In this document: in pieces, positions 46,416 to 55,084 of the stretch
Numbering within the stretch: the first letter of the stretch is position 1
How the letters are laid out: each line of letters starts with the position of its first letter
DNA from: Alphaproteobacteria bacterium
Lineage (GTDB): Bacteria; Pseudomonadota; Alphaproteobacteria; Ferrovibrionales; Ferrovibrionaceae
DNA length: 64,000 nt
Assembly (NCBI GenBank): GCA_947473805.1
Contig: CANJGB010000003.1
Location: forward strand, 88,010 to 152,009
Reading direction: 5' to 3'
Notes under the pieces: generated by a model
Database searches by the model: none
What the model was told of the DNA's origin: nothing
The model's input: only the letters and a program-made list of their open reading frames with translations
Position numbers and translations under genes: made by a program

Positions 46416-46714
46416 GGCCCCGTTATGCCGGGCCAGCTGGCCGCGCGGAGAAAAAAATCGCGGCCATCCAGCCAAGTCTTTGATTTTACTGCGCTGGACG
46501 CGCGAGGCGGTCCTTATTGGAGCTTATTGGTCCTTATGGGGCCTTACTGGGGCTTATTTCTTCATATCCGGCGCACTTGGAGCCAGGTCTGCGTGGCTCC
46601 GCGCATACCGGCGGCGGCCCCTAAAATCGCCCGACAATGTCAAAGAGCGACGTGCCGGGATTTATACATTAAATAGGAATAAATGTCAATGCCCTCGCTC
46701 GTCGTGGTGGGAGA
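46416..46714. other. Noncoding stretch between the HAD gene and arsC
   Basis: This 299-bp interval holds the five-unit 10-bp repeat (46509-46558) and an AT-rich patch near 46660-46690 (TTTATACATTAAATAGG) that may be a promoter region or a binding site for a regulator. No complete gene is supported. The HAD promoter should lie at the left end and the arsC terminator at the right end, but neither can be picked out firmly. Confidence 0.6.
46509..46558. repeat. Five tandem 10-bp repeats
   Basis: Units GGTCCTTATT, GGAGCTTATT, GGTCCTTATG, GGGCCTTACT and GGGGCTTATT follow each other without gaps. The common core is GG..CTTA.T with a period of exactly 10 bp, near one helical turn. A protein array or a replication-slippage origin is possible. 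Confidence 0.75.
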
Positions 46715-47068
46715 TCAGATGATCTCCAGCACCTTCTCAATCGGCCGGGCGAGGCGCACGCCCTTGGCTGTCGCGACGATGGGGCGTTCGATCAGGACCG
46801 GGTGCTGTTCGATGGCGTCGAACAATTGCGCGTCGGTCAGCTTCGGATTGTCGAGGTGCAGTTCCTCGTAGGGTAAAGCGCGCTTGCGCAGAATCTCGCG
46901 CACCGTGAGGTTGGCGCGCTTCAGCAGGTCCTTCAGCTCGGCGCGCGTCGGCGGCGTCTTCAGATATTCGATAACCGTCGGCTCAATGCCCTTCTCGCGC
47001 AGCAGCGCCAGCGTGTTGCGGGACGTGCTGCAAGAGGGGTTGTGATAGATCGTCGCCGTCTTACCCAT
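46715..47068 (-). CDS. arsC: Arsenate reductase (glutaredoxin-type)
   Basis: A 117-aa ArsC-family protein with the active cysteine at 13 in YHNPSCSTSRNTLALL. It also contains EYLKTPPTRAELKDLL and VLIERPIVATAKGVRLARP, where the arginine in LIERP and the later arginine fit the ArsC anion site. It reduces arsenate to arsenite using glutathione. No arsB or arsR lies alongside, so it may work alone or as a general reductase. It follows nrdJ by 9 bp on the same strand. Confidence 0.9.
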   Translation of the reverse strand: MGKTATIYHNPSCSTSRNTLALLREKGIEPTVIEYLKTPPTRAELKDLLKRANLTVREILRKRALPYEELHLDNPKLTDAQLFDAIEQHPVLIERPIVATAKGVRLARPIEKVLEII

Positions 47069-47077
47069 GTAGCAACC

Positions 47078-49438
47078 TCACCCGCACTTCGAGTAGCCGC
47101 AGCTGGTGCAGGAGTCGCATCCCTCCTGTTTCACCAAAGCGGCCTCGCCGCATTTCGGGCACTGGCGCAGGCCGGCGCGGCGCGGGGCGGGTTCGGCGCC
47201 GAGGGTTGCCATGGCATCGGTCGCGCCGACGGCTGCCGGCAGGACCACGGGGTCGTGGGCCGGGCGGTTGCGCGCCGGGTCGGCGATGAAGCCGATATTG
47301 ATCAGGTGGCGCTCGATCACCTCGCCGATGGCGGCGAGCAGGCTGGGCACATAGCGCCCGCCGACCCACTGGCCGCCGCGCGGATCGAACACGGCCTTCA
47401 ACTCCTCGACCACGAAGCTGACATCGCCGCCGCGGCGGAACACCGCCGAGATCATGCGGGTCAGCGCGACGGCCCAGGCGAAGTGCTCCATGTTCTTGGA
47501 GTTGACGAACATTTCGAACGGCCGGCGGCGGCCGTCCTGCACGATGTCGTTGAGCGTGATGTAGATGGCGTGCTCGCTCTCGGGCCAGTGCACCTTGTAG
47601 GTCTGGCCGGGCAGCGCCTCGGGCCGGTCCAGCGGGCGGGTCATGTAGACCACGCCGCCGGCCTCGAACGCGTCGCGCGGCTTGGCGGCCACGGCCTGCA
47701 CGTCGAGCGGCAGTTCGGCCTGCGGCGCGTCGGCCTTCTTTTCCTTCTTTACCTGCAGGACCGAGCCGGTCACGTCGTTCGGGCGATAGGTGGTGCAGCC
47801 CTTGCAGCCGCTGTCGTACGCCATCTGGTAGATGTCGCGGAAGGCGTCGAACGAAATGTCCTCGGGACAGTTGATCGTCTTCGAGATCGAGGAGTCGACG
47901 TATTTCTGCACCGCCGCCTGCATGCGCACATGGTCGGCGGGGGCCAGCGTCTGGGCATCGACGAAGGCGTCGGTCAGCGGCGCGTTCTCGCCCCTTAGCC
48001 GCTTCCACAGGCGCCAGGCATGATCGCTGACCTCCTCCTCGCGCCTTGTGCCGTCGGGCATCAGCACGTTGCGGGTGTAGGAGAAGCTGAACACCGGCTC
48101 CAAACCTGACGAGATGTTGTCGGCGAACAGCGAGATGGTGCCGGTCGGCGCGATGCTGGTGAGCAGCGCGTTGCGGATGCCGTGCTTCGCGATGGCGTCG
48201 CGCACGTCGGCGTCGAGTTCGCGGATCGATTCGCCGGCCAGGTAGGCGTCGCGGTCGAACAGCGGGAACGCGCCCTTTTCCTTGGCGATATCGACGGAGG
48301 CGAGATAGGCCGCGCGCTGCAGCACTTTCATCCAGCGTTCGGTCAGCTGCACCGCGGCGGCCGAGCCATAGCGCGCGCCGCACATGATCAGCGCATCGGC
48401 GAGGCCGGTGACGCCGAGGCCGATGCGGCGCTTGGCCTGCGCCTCATGCGTCTGGGCGGGCAGGGGGAAGTTCGACACGTCGATGGTGTTGTCCATCATG
48501 CGCACCGCGACGCGCACCAGGCGGTCGAGCGCGTCGATGTCGAGCTCCGCGTCCTCGTCGAACGGGCGGTTCACCAGCGTCGCCAGGTTGATCGAGCCCA
48601 GCAGGCACGCGCCATAGGGCGGCAGCGGCTGCTCGCCGCACGGATTGGTCGCGGCGATGTCTTCGCAGTAGTACAGGTTGTTCCGCTTGTTGATGCGGTC
48701 GATGAAGATTACGCCCGGCTCCGCATAGGCGAAGGTGGCGCGCATGATCTTTTCCCACAGGGCGCGGGCCTGAACCGTTTTGTAGACGGTGCCGCCGAAC
48801 ACCAGGTCCCACGGGCCGTTTTCCTTGACCGCCTGCATGAACGGATCGGTCGCGAGCACCGACAGGTTGAACATGCGCAACCGGCCGGGCTGCTGCTTCG
48901 CCTCGATGAACGCCTCGATGTCCGGGTGGTCGCAGCGCAACGTCGCCATCATCGCGCCGCGGCGGTTGCCGGCCGACATGATGGTGCGGCACATGGCGTC
49001 CCATACGTCCATGAACGACAGCGGGCCGGAGGCGTCGGCGCCGACGCCCTTCACCGGCGCGCCACGCGGGCGCAGCGTCGAGAAATCATACCCGATGCCG
49101 CCGCCCTGCTGCATGGTCAGCGCGGCTTCCTTCAGCGCGTCGAAGATGCCGCCCATGTCGTCGGGCACGGTGCCCATGACGAAGCAGTTGAACAGCGTCA
49201 CCTTCCGGCCGGTGCCGGCGCCGGCCACGATGCGGCCCGCCGGCAGGAACCTGAAATCGGCCAAAGCCTCGGTGAAGGCGCCCTCCCAGGCGGCCGGGTC
49301 CTGCTCGACCGAGGCCAGGCTGCAGGCGATGCGCGACCAGGTGTCGGCGATGGTCTGGTCGACCGGCACGCCGTCCGGTGCCTTGAACCGGTATTTCATG
49401 TCCCAGATCTGCTGGGAAATGGGTGAAACCGACGCCAT
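47078..49438 (-). CDS. nrdJ: Adenosylcobalamin-dependent ribonucleoside-diphosphate reductase (class II)
   Basis: A 786-aa B12-dependent reductase that makes dNDPs without oxygen or iron cofactors. Motifs include GAGTGRKVTLFNCFVMG, the active-site segment AATNPCGEQPLPPYGACLLGSINL and GLGVTGLADALIMCGARYG. The C-terminus has CPKCGEAALVKQEGCDSCTSCGYSKCG, a zinc-ribbon-like tail that carries the shuttling cysteines. No ATP-cone is visible. ATG 49438 has AGGAG upstream and is preferred over a GTG at 49471. It neighbours the dCTP deaminase gene, so both serve dNTP supply. Confidence 0.96.
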   Translation of the reverse strand: MASVSPISQQIWDMKYRFKAPDGVPVDQTIADTWSRIACSLASVEQDPAAWEGAFTEALADFRFLPAGRIVAGAGTGRKVTLFNCFVMGTVPDDMGGIFDALKEAALTMQQGGGIGYDFSTLRPRGAPVKGVGADASGPLSFMDVWDAMCRTIMSAGNRRGAMMATLRCDHPDIEAFIEAKQQPGRLRMFNLSVLATDPFMQAVKENGPWDLVFGGTVYKTVQARALWEKIMRATFAYAEPGVIFIDRINKRNNLYYCEDIAATNPCGEQPLPPYGACLLGSINLATLVNRPFDEDAELDIDALDRLVRVAVRMMDNTIDVSNFPLPAQTHEAQAKRRIGLGVTGLADALIMCGARYGSAAAVQLTERWMKVLQRAAYLASVDIAKEKGAFPLFDRDAYLAGESIRELDADVRDAIAKHGIRNALLTSIAPTGTISLFADNISSGLEPVFSFSYTRNVLMPDGTRREEEVSDHAWRLWKRLRGENAPLTDAFVDAQTLAPADHVRMQAAVQKYVDSSISKTINCPEDISFDAFRDIYQMAYDSGCKGCTTYRPNDVTGSVLQVKKEKKADAPQAELPLDVQAVAAKPRDAFEAGGVVYMTRPLDRPEALPGQTYKVHWPESEHAIYITLNDIVQDGRRRPFEMFVNSKNMEHFAWAVALTRMISAVFRRGGDVSFVVEELKAVFDPRGGQWVGGRYVPSLLAAIGEVIERHLINIGFIADPARNRPAHDPVVLPAAVGATDAMATLGAEPAPRRAGLRQCPKCGEAALVKQEGCDSCTSCGYSKCG

Positions 49439-49514
49439 CGCAAACTCCTGCAAACCGCGAATATTAGTCACTGTTCCCGGTCCGTTCCAGTGGAATGTCC
49501 GGGGCCGGGAGTCC

Positions 49515-50675
49515 CTATATGGGGGCCCGGAACTGCTTGGCCAAAGCCAGGCCCTGGTTCTGGTAGTTCGACTTGATGTCGCGCCCGTACAGCTTCTCGG
49601 GCAGGGCGCTCATGCGCTCGTACTGCAGCCAGCCGACGGTCTGGCCGTGTTCCAGCATGAAGGGCACTTCGTGGCTGCGCACCTCGAGCACGGCGCGCGC
49701 CCCGCCGGTATCGGTGTCGCCGAAGCCGGGGTCGAAGAAGCCGGCATAGTGGACGCGAAACTCGCCCACCGCGACGTCATAGGCGACCATCTCGGCGGCG
49801 AGGTCGGGCGGGATGCGCACCTTCTCGCGGGTCGCCAGGATATAGAAGTCGTCGGGGTTGAGGATCAGGGCCGGCTCGCGCTGGTGGATCGGCTCCCAGA
49901 AGTCGAGCACGCCATACTGGCCGACCTTGTCGACGTCGATGCGGTCGGTGTGCTTGCGGGCGCGGTAGCCGATCAGGCTGCCGGGGCCGGCGCCGTGCAG
50001 GTCGATGGTGACGCCGACCAGCTTGTCGCGCGCGACCAGGCGGCCACCCTCGGCCTGGACTAGGCGGCCGTCCTGCAGCAGCTGGTTCAGGTCGGCCTGC
50101 GCCAGGAGGCGCGCGGGGCCACGGCGGAAGCGGATCTGGTTCAGGCGAGTGCCGGTGCGCGCCACGATGCTGAAGGTGCGCGGCGCGATCTCGGCGAACA
50201 GCGGGCCGGTATAGCCGGGGCTGATCTGGTCGAACGCCTCGCCACGGTCGGTGATGAGGCGGACGAGGATGTCGAGCCGTCCGGTCGAACTTTTCGGATT
50301 GGCGATGGCGCCCAGCGCCGCCGGCAGGTCCAGCGATTCCAGCAGCGGCACGACATAGACGCAGCCGCGCTCGAGCACCGCACCGTTCGAGATGTCGATG
50401 GCGTAGCCGTCGAGCTGCTTGATCTTCTCGGCCACCGTCGCGGTGGGACCGGGGAGGAAACTGGCGCGCACGCGCCACGCGGTTTCGCCCAGCCGCAGGT
50501 CGAGGCTGGCCGGCTGCACCTGGTCGGGCGTGATCGGCCGGCTACCCAGCAATTGCCGGTCGCGGATCATTGAATTGATCGCCTGCCACGGCAGGACGCC
50601 CGTGCCGTGCGCCGCTTCAGGCTGGTCAGCCTCGCTCGGAATCAGCGCCATACTTGCGGTCGACGGGGTGCTCAT
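49515..50675 (-). CDS. dcd: 2'-deoxycytidine 5'-triphosphate deaminase (long form)
   Basis: A 386-aa dCTP deaminase of the long two-part type common in alphaproteobacteria, about twice the E. coli Dcd length. LLGSRPITPDQVQPASLDLRLG is the N-terminal dUTPase-fold start, then IANPKSSTGRLDILVRLITDRG and PGYTGPLFAEIAPRTFSIVARTG, which are the substrate-binding parts. The C-terminal half repeats a dUTPase-like fold (FYILATREKVRIPPDLAAEMV, YAGFFDPGFG). It makes dUTP for thymidylate synthesis. It lies 76 bp upstream of nrdJ on the same strand. Confidence 0.88.
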   Translation of the reverse strand: MSTPSTASMALIPSEADQPEAAHGTGVLPWQAINSMIRDRQLLGSRPITPDQVQPASLDLRLGETAWRVRASFLPGPTATVAEKIKQLDGYAIDISNGAVLERGCVYVVPLLESLDLPAALGAIANPKSSTGRLDILVRLITDRGEAFDQISPGYTGPLFAEIAPRTFSIVARTGTRLNQIRFRRGPARLLAQADLNQLLQDGRLVQAEGGRLVARDKLVGVTIDLHGAGPGSLIGYRARKHTDRIDVDKVGQYGVLDFWEPIHQREPALILNPDDFYILATREKVRIPPDLAAEMVAYDVAVGEFRVHYAGFFDPGFGDTDTGGARAVLEVRSHEVPFMLEHGQTVGWLQYERMSALPEKLYGRDIKSNYQNQGLALAKQFRAPI

Positions 50676-50806
50676 GGACCAAGACAAACCACAACGGGTG
50701 GGTCAAAGCCAATTCCATTCCGCACACCGGCAGTCCGCAGGTTTGTGCACGGCTGGTGCATCGCTAAGGCGTCGTTCCGGCACGACGAACAGACTTATCC
50801 CCGCTT

Positions 50807-51544
50807 TTAGGCTGGGGCGGAAAGTTTCACCTGCGCTTCGGCGACCAGGCGGTCGGTGGCGGTTTCGATGCGGTTTTCCAGTTCGGCCATGAAGGCCTCG
50901 CGCTTCAGGCCTGGCACGATGGGCGGCAGGAACTCGAGCACCAGGGTTCCCGGTTGTCGGATGAAGCGGTGGCGCGGCCAGAAAACGCCGGAGTTCAGCG
51001 CTACCGGCACGACCGGCAGATCCAGCGACCGGTACAGGGCGGCGATGCCGGGCTGGTAGTCGGGCGGGGCGCCGATCGCGCTGCGCGTGCCCTCGGGAAA
51101 GATGACGATATGGCGGCCGTCGGCCTTCGCCTTCTGCGCGCCTTTCAACAGGCCGCGCAGCGCCACCGCGCCGGCGTCGCGATCGACCGGGATCATGCCG
51201 ATCCGGCCCGCATGGGCGCTGTACAGCGGGATGTTCATCAGCTCCTTCTTCATCACCATGGCGGGGTCCGGCAGCAAAGTGTGCCATGTCATGGTGTCCC
51301 AGGCGGACTGATGCTTGGAGGCGACGACGCAGGGGGTCAGGGGCAGGTGCTCGCGGCCGCGAATCTCGATCCGCACATTGACGAGGACGCGCAACAGCCA
51401 GTCGACCCCGCGCGTCCAGAAGGCCATGGCATGCAGCGTGTTCGACCGGTCGAACAGCAGCAGCGGCAGGGCGCCGAACGCCATGGCGACGGTCCAGACA
51501 TAGAAGCCAATGTTGAACGCCAGCGAGCGCAGCCACAGCGTCAT
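50807..51544 (-). CDS. plsC: 1-acyl-sn-glycerol-3-phosphate acyltransferase
   Basis: A 245-aa membrane acyltransferase that makes phosphatidic acid. It begins with a membrane segment (FNIGFYVWTVAMAFGALPLLLF). Motif I is VASKHQSAWDT (the HX4D form), followed by motif III in VIFPEGTRSAIG. A second substrate segment is VALNSGVFWPRHRF. ATG 51544 overlaps the YdcF stop by 4 bp (ATGA), so plsC, ydcF and gmhB are one coupled unit. It is a normal length for the family. Confidence 0.92.
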   Translation of the reverse strand: MTLWLRSLAFNIGFYVWTVAMAFGALPLLLFDRSNTLHAMAFWTRGVDWLLRVLVNVRIEIRGREHLPLTPCVVASKHQSAWDTMTWHTLLPDPAMVMKKELMNIPLYSAHAGRIGMIPVDRDAGAVALRGLLKGAQKAKADGRHIVIFPEGTRSAIGAPPDYQPGIAALYRSLDLPVVPVALNSGVFWPRHRFIRQPGTLVLEFLPPIVPGLKREAFMAELENRIETATDRLVAEAQVKLSAPA

Positions 51545-52119
51545 GACGGCAATCCGTTCAATCGGGCCCGCGCCAGGGCCGCCACGTATTTGGTGAACTC
51601 CACCGCCAGCAGCCCGGTCGTCGCCGGCACCCGCCACCAGTGCTCGATCTGGCCGCCGGCGGGGAAGACCGGCCACGGCACGATGTCCGCATCGGGCAGG
51701 CGGCGGCGCAGTTCGACCATGGCGCGCGGCATGTGATAGGCGGCGGTCACGAGGATCAGCCTTGTTGCGGAATTGCGCGCCGCCCAGCCGGCAACCTCCA
51801 CCGCGTTGCCGGCGGTGTCCGCGGCCTGGTAGCCGAGTTCCACGCAGCAATCGAACAGGTCGGCATTGCCGGCATAGGCCGGCATCATCGGCTTGGTCAC
51901 GTCGGCATTCACGCCGGTCACGAACAGCCGTTTCGACTTCTCGGCCCGCAGCAAAGCGAGGCCGGCGTCAAGCCGCTGGGCGCCGCCGGTCAGCACGACA
52001 ATGGCATCGGCCTCGGCTTCGATGGCCGGCTCGGTGCGCGGCAGGTTCCACGTGAAATGCAGAAAGCCGCCGAGCCAGAGCAGCGGTAGAACCAGCAGCC
52101 AGCGCCAGCCGCGCATCAC
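51541..52119 (-). CDS. YdcF/SanA (DUF218) family protein
   Basis: A 192-aa DUF218 protein with one N-terminal membrane anchor (WRWLLVLPLLWLGGFLHF). The fold is alpha/beta: AIVVLTGGAQRLDAGLALLRA, RLFVTGVN and LILVTAAYHMPRAMVELRRRLPDA. Members include ElyC and SanA, which are linked to envelope integrity and lipid carrier metabolism. The overlapped neighbours plsC and gmhB also serve the envelope. Its start overlaps the gmhB stop by ATGA. Confidence 0.87.
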   Translation of the reverse strand: MMRGWRWLLVLPLLWLGGFLHFTWNLPRTEPAIEAEADAIVVLTGGAQRLDAGLALLRAEKSKRLFVTGVNADVTKPMMPAYAGNADLFDCCVELGYQAADTAGNAVEVAGWAARNSATRLILVTAAYHMPRAMVELRRRLPDADIVPWPVFPAGGQIEHWWRVPATTGLLAVEFTKYVAALARARLNGLPS

Positions 52120-52658
52120 GCCGGCCCCAGCAGCGCATCGACCGCGGCGGCCAGCGATTCATGCACCGCGACCGGCAGGACATGCGGCGGCAGGCCCGAG
52201 GCCTGGGTCTTCTGGCCCTTGCCGGTGCGGACCAGGATGCGGCGGCAGCCGGCGGCGGTCGCGGCCTCAAGGTCGCCAAGGCTGTCGCCGATCATCACCG
52301 CATCACCGGGCTCTTGGCGCAGGTCGGCCATGGCCCGGCACAGCATGCCGGGGCGGGGCTTGCGCATCTCGGTCGGCGCCGAGGGGTGATCGGGCGCGAA
52401 ATAGATGGCGTCCACGTGCGCGCCGGCGCGGGCCAGGTGTTCGCGTAAGTGTTCGTGAATGCGCGCCAGCATCTCGGGCCGCACGATGCCGCGGCCGATG
52501 CACGACTGGTTGGTGCAGATGGCAACGCGCCAGCCGGCGCGGTTCAATCGCGCCACCGCCTCGGCCGCGCCGGGGATCATGCGCAGCTCGTCGGGCGTCT
52601 TGACGAAATCGGGGCGGTCTTCGTTTAGCACGCCGTCGCGGTCGAGCAGAGCCAGCAT
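52116..52658 (-). CDS. gmhB: HAD phosphatase, GmhB-like (heptose or histidinol phosphatase)
   Basis: A 180-aa DDDD-type HAD phosphatase. The nucleophile motif ALLDRDGVLNEDRPDFV, then RVAICTNQSCIGRGIV, the acidic MIGDSLGDLEAA motif and the RKPRPGMLCRAMA segment are GmhB/HisB-like. The zinc-site cysteines usual before RKP (CPHxxxxxCxCRKP) are missing here; that stretch is IYFAPDHPSAPTEMRKPRPG. It removes the C7 phosphate of heptose bisphosphate in typical members. The missing cysteines argue for an altered metal site. It overlaps YdcF and neighbours ftsX. Confidence 0.75.
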   Translation of the reverse strand: MLALLDRDGVLNEDRPDFVKTPDELRMIPGAAEAVARLNRAGWRVAICTNQSCIGRGIVRPEMLARIHEHLREHLARAGAHVDAIYFAPDHPSAPTEMRKPRPGMLCRAMADLRQEPGDAVMIGDSLGDLEAATAAGCRRILVRTGKGQKTQASGLPPHVLPVAVHESLAAAVDALLGPA

Positions 52659-52667
52659 GGCCCCCGC

Positions 52668-53552
52668 CTACAGCATTTCGCGCAAGTAGCCCAGCACCGT
52701 GAAGCGTGCGCTGAGGGTGGCGATGACGATGGCGATCACCGGGAGCGCCGCCAGCGCCAGCCAGGCGAGCGGCCCGAAGCCGATGGTCGGCAACAGGCCG
52801 CGACCCGCGCCCGCGGCAAGCACGCCCAGCACGATCAGCGAACCCGCCGCCGCGATGCCGGCGGGCAAAGCGCCGGCGAGCGCAAGGCGCAGCGTCTGCC
52901 GCTGAAACTGGCCGGCGATATAGCCGTCGCGCGCGCCGATCAGGTGCAACACCTCGATTGCCTCACGGTGCGACGACAGGCCGGCGCGGGTGGCAAAGAT
53001 AACCATGAACACCGTGGCAAGGCCGATGCCCAGGACCACCGCGCCGGCCAGTATCTGCAACAGGTCGGCAAGGCGCAGCACGCGGTCCAGCCACGGCTTC
53101 GGATCATCCACGACGGCGCCGGGCACGGTGCGCGCCAGGCGCGCGCCGATGGCGGCGACATCAATGCCGCCGGGCGCCACTTCGACGTCGATCAGGCCGG
53201 GCAGCGGCAGATCGGACGTCAGGTTCTCGCGCCCCAGCCACGGCGCCAGCAGCAGTTCGACCGCCGCGCGGTCAAGTGGCACGGCGCGCACCACTCCGGG
53301 CACCAGCTGCAATTCCTTCACGGCGGCGGCGAGGCGCGGGGCCATGGGCTGGCCGGCCTGGTCGGCGATCTGCACCGTCAGGTGGCCTTCGATGCCGCGC
53401 TGCCAGCCGGCGGTCGCGCGCTGCAGCACCATGGCGCCGGCCAGCGCCAGCATGGCCATGAACACCATCACCGCGATCACCCACGGCAGGAAGCGGCCCG
53501 AGGCATCGCGGTCCAGCGCCAGGTCGGTGCGTGTCGCGAAGAAGGCCATCAT
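52668..53552 (-). CDS. ftsX: Cell division ABC transporter permease FtsX
   Basis: A 294-aa four-TM protein that partners FtsE and links the divisome to peptidoglycan hydrolases. An N-terminal TM (FLPWVIAVMVFMAMLALAGAM), an extracytoplasmic domain (about 50-165), then VMIFATRAGLSSHREAIEVLHLIGARD-type coupling helix and two further TM pairs are visible. It is a short FtsX. The first codon (53552) overlaps ftsE by ATGA. The next gene downstream is gmhB, 9 bp away. Confidence 0.9.
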   Translation of the reverse strand: MMAFFATRTDLALDRDASGRFLPWVIAVMVFMAMLALAGAMVLQRATAGWQRGIEGHLTVQIADQAGQPMAPRLAAAVKELQLVPGVVRAVPLDRAAVELLLAPWLGRENLTSDLPLPGLIDVEVAPGGIDVAAIGARLARTVPGAVVDDPKPWLDRVLRLADLLQILAGAVVLGIGLATVFMVIFATRAGLSSHREAIEVLHLIGARDGYIAGQFQRQTLRLALAGALPAGIAAAGSLIVLGVLAAGAGRGLLPTIGFGPLAWLALAALPVIAIVIATLSARFTVLGYLREML

Positions 53553-54211
53553 GCGCCCTCCACGCTCAGCTCGCCGTCGGCGAGGCGCAGGACCGGGCGG
53601 CGAAATTCGCTGATCATCGCCTCGTCGTGGGTGGCGATGACCAATGTCGTGCCGATCTTGTTCAGCTCGACGAACAGGTGCATCAGCCGCCGGCCCATGG
53701 CCGGGTCGACGTTGCCGGTCGGTTCGTCCGCCAGCAGCAGGCTGGGCCGCGCGATAACCGCGCGCGCGATGGCAACGCGCTGCTTCTCGCCACCCGACAG
53801 CGTCGGCGGCTTGGCGTTCATGCGATCGGACAGGCCGACCCAGGCCAGCAGTTCGCGGACATGATCCTCGGCCTGCTTGCGGTTGGCGCCGGCAATGCGC
53901 AGCGGCAGCGCCACATTGTCCAGCGCCGAGAGGTGATCCAGCAGGCGGAACTCCTGGAACACGACGCCGATGCGGCGGCGCAGGCCAGGCAGGCGGTTGC
54001 GCGGCACGGCGGCGACATTCTGGTCGAACATGGTGATGAGGCCGCGACTCGGCCGGTGCGCCAGGTAGAGCAGCTTCAGCAGGGTCGACTTGCCGGCGCC
54101 GGAGGGGCCGGTCAGGAAGTGGAACGACCCGGCGGGCAGGTCGAACGTCAGGTCCCGGAGGACCTCCGGACCCAGACCATAGCGCATGCCAACGTTCTGG
54201 AAACGGACCAA
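53549..54211 (-). CDS. ftsE: Cell division ATP-binding protein FtsE
   Basis: A 220-aa ABC ATPase. Walker A is LTGPSGAGKSTLLKLLYL, ABC signature LSGGEKQRVAIARAVIARPS, Walker B LLLADEPTGNVDP, and the H-loop is LVIATHDEAMI. MVRFQNVGMRYG and VLRDLTFDLPAGSFHFLTG are typical FtsE starts. It powers FtsX-controlled peptidoglycan hydrolysis at the division site. The ftsE-ftsX order is universal. It diverges from the zinc-ribbon protein gene at 54320. Confidence 0.95.
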   Translation of the reverse strand: MVRFQNVGMRYGLGPEVLRDLTFDLPAGSFHFLTGPSGAGKSTLLKLLYLAHRPSRGLITMFDQNVAAVPRNRLPGLRRRIGVVFQEFRLLDHLSALDNVALPLRIAGANRKQAEDHVRELLAWVGLSDRMNAKPPTLSGGEKQRVAIARAVIARPSLLLADEPTGNVDPAMGRRLMHLFVELNKIGTTLVIATHDEAMISEFRRPVLRLADGELSVEGA

Positions 54212-54319
54212 CGGGCGATACTCCTGACGGGTCGGCGCGGGCGGCTTGCCTGGCCCCGACCGACCGCCTATAAAAACCGGAGCTTCATCGCGGCGAGAGG
54301 CCGCAGGCGCCCGGCCCGC

Positions 54320-55075
54320 ATGATATTAACCTGCCCCAACTGCGCAACCCGCTATTTGATCGATCCGGGCAAGCTCGGCGTCGGCCGCGGCGTGCGTTGC
54401 GCGAAATGCCAGCACGAATGGTGGCAGAGTCCGCCGCCCGCGCCGGTTGCCGCCGCGCCGTCACCGGCTGCATTGGCATCTGCTGCTGCACCGGCCGCCC
54501 CGCCACCCCCCTCTATTACCCCCGCGCCGCCGCGCCTGCGCGCCATGCCGCCGGGCAGCAACCTGCCCGCGCTGCGCCAGGAGACCAAGAGCAAGGCCGG
54601 CATCGGCTGGCTGGCGCTGGCCGTGGTCGTGCTGTTGATCGGCCTTGGCCTGTTCGCGGCACGCGAACAGATCGTCGAACGCCTGCCGCAGACCGCGCCG
54701 CTTTACGCTGCCATCGGCCTGGGCGAGCGTGATCCGGCCGTCAACTTCGCCACCCGCGCCCTCAAGACCGAACAGGTGCGCGAGGACGGCAAGGTCATGC
54801 TGGTGGTCAGCGGCGAGATCGTGAATGCCGGCAGCAAGCCGATGGCTTCACCGCCGATGCGGATCGCCCTGCGCGACGCCGAGCAGAAGGAAATCGATTC
54901 CTGGACCTATGAGAGTGATGCCGGCGTGATCGCACCCGGTGCTGCGGTGCCGTTCTCGTCGAAGCGGCCGCTGCCGGCGGTCGCGGCGCGCGACCTGAAA
55001 ATCGTCTTCGCCCCGGCCACATCGACACCCGCGCCGGCACAGGCCCCGGCCCATCCGCCGGCGGCGGCGCACTGA
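54320..55075 (+). CDS. Zinc-ribbon (MJ0042) membrane protein with DUF3426
   Basis: A 251-aa protein. Residues 1-30 form a MJ0042-type zinc ribbon (CPNC at 5-8, CAKC near 27-30, with YLIDPGKLGVGRGVRC between). A Pro/Ala-rich linker, a single TM segment (GWLALAVVVLLIGLGLFAA, near 95-115) and a C-terminal DUF3426 domain (VMLVVSGEIVNAGSKP, PPMRIALRDAEQKEIDSW) follow. The function is unknown; DUF3426 is predicted to be periplasmic. The gene sits between ftsE and cpdR, a conserved alphaproteobacterial neighbourhood. Confidence 0.87.
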   Translation: MILTCPNCATRYLIDPGKLGVGRGVRCAKCQHEWWQSPPPAPVAAAPSPAALASAAAPAAPPPPSITPAPPRLRAMPPGSNLPALRQETKSKAGIGWLALAVVVLLIGLGLFAAREQIVERLPQTAPLYAAIGLGERDPAVNFATRALKTEQVREDGKVMLVVSGEIVNAGSKPMASPPMRIALRDAEQKEIDSWTYESDAGVIAPGAAVPFSSKRPLPAVAARDLKIVFAPATSTPAPAQAPAHPPAAAH

Positions 55076-55084
55076 CGCCGCGCC

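Noticed and set aside
46320..46722. Plus-strand frames over the HAD-arsC gap (WSL and GAY repeats)
   Set aside because: The peptide repeats come from the 10-bp DNA repeats, and the frames overlap the HAD gene; no ribosome site is seen.
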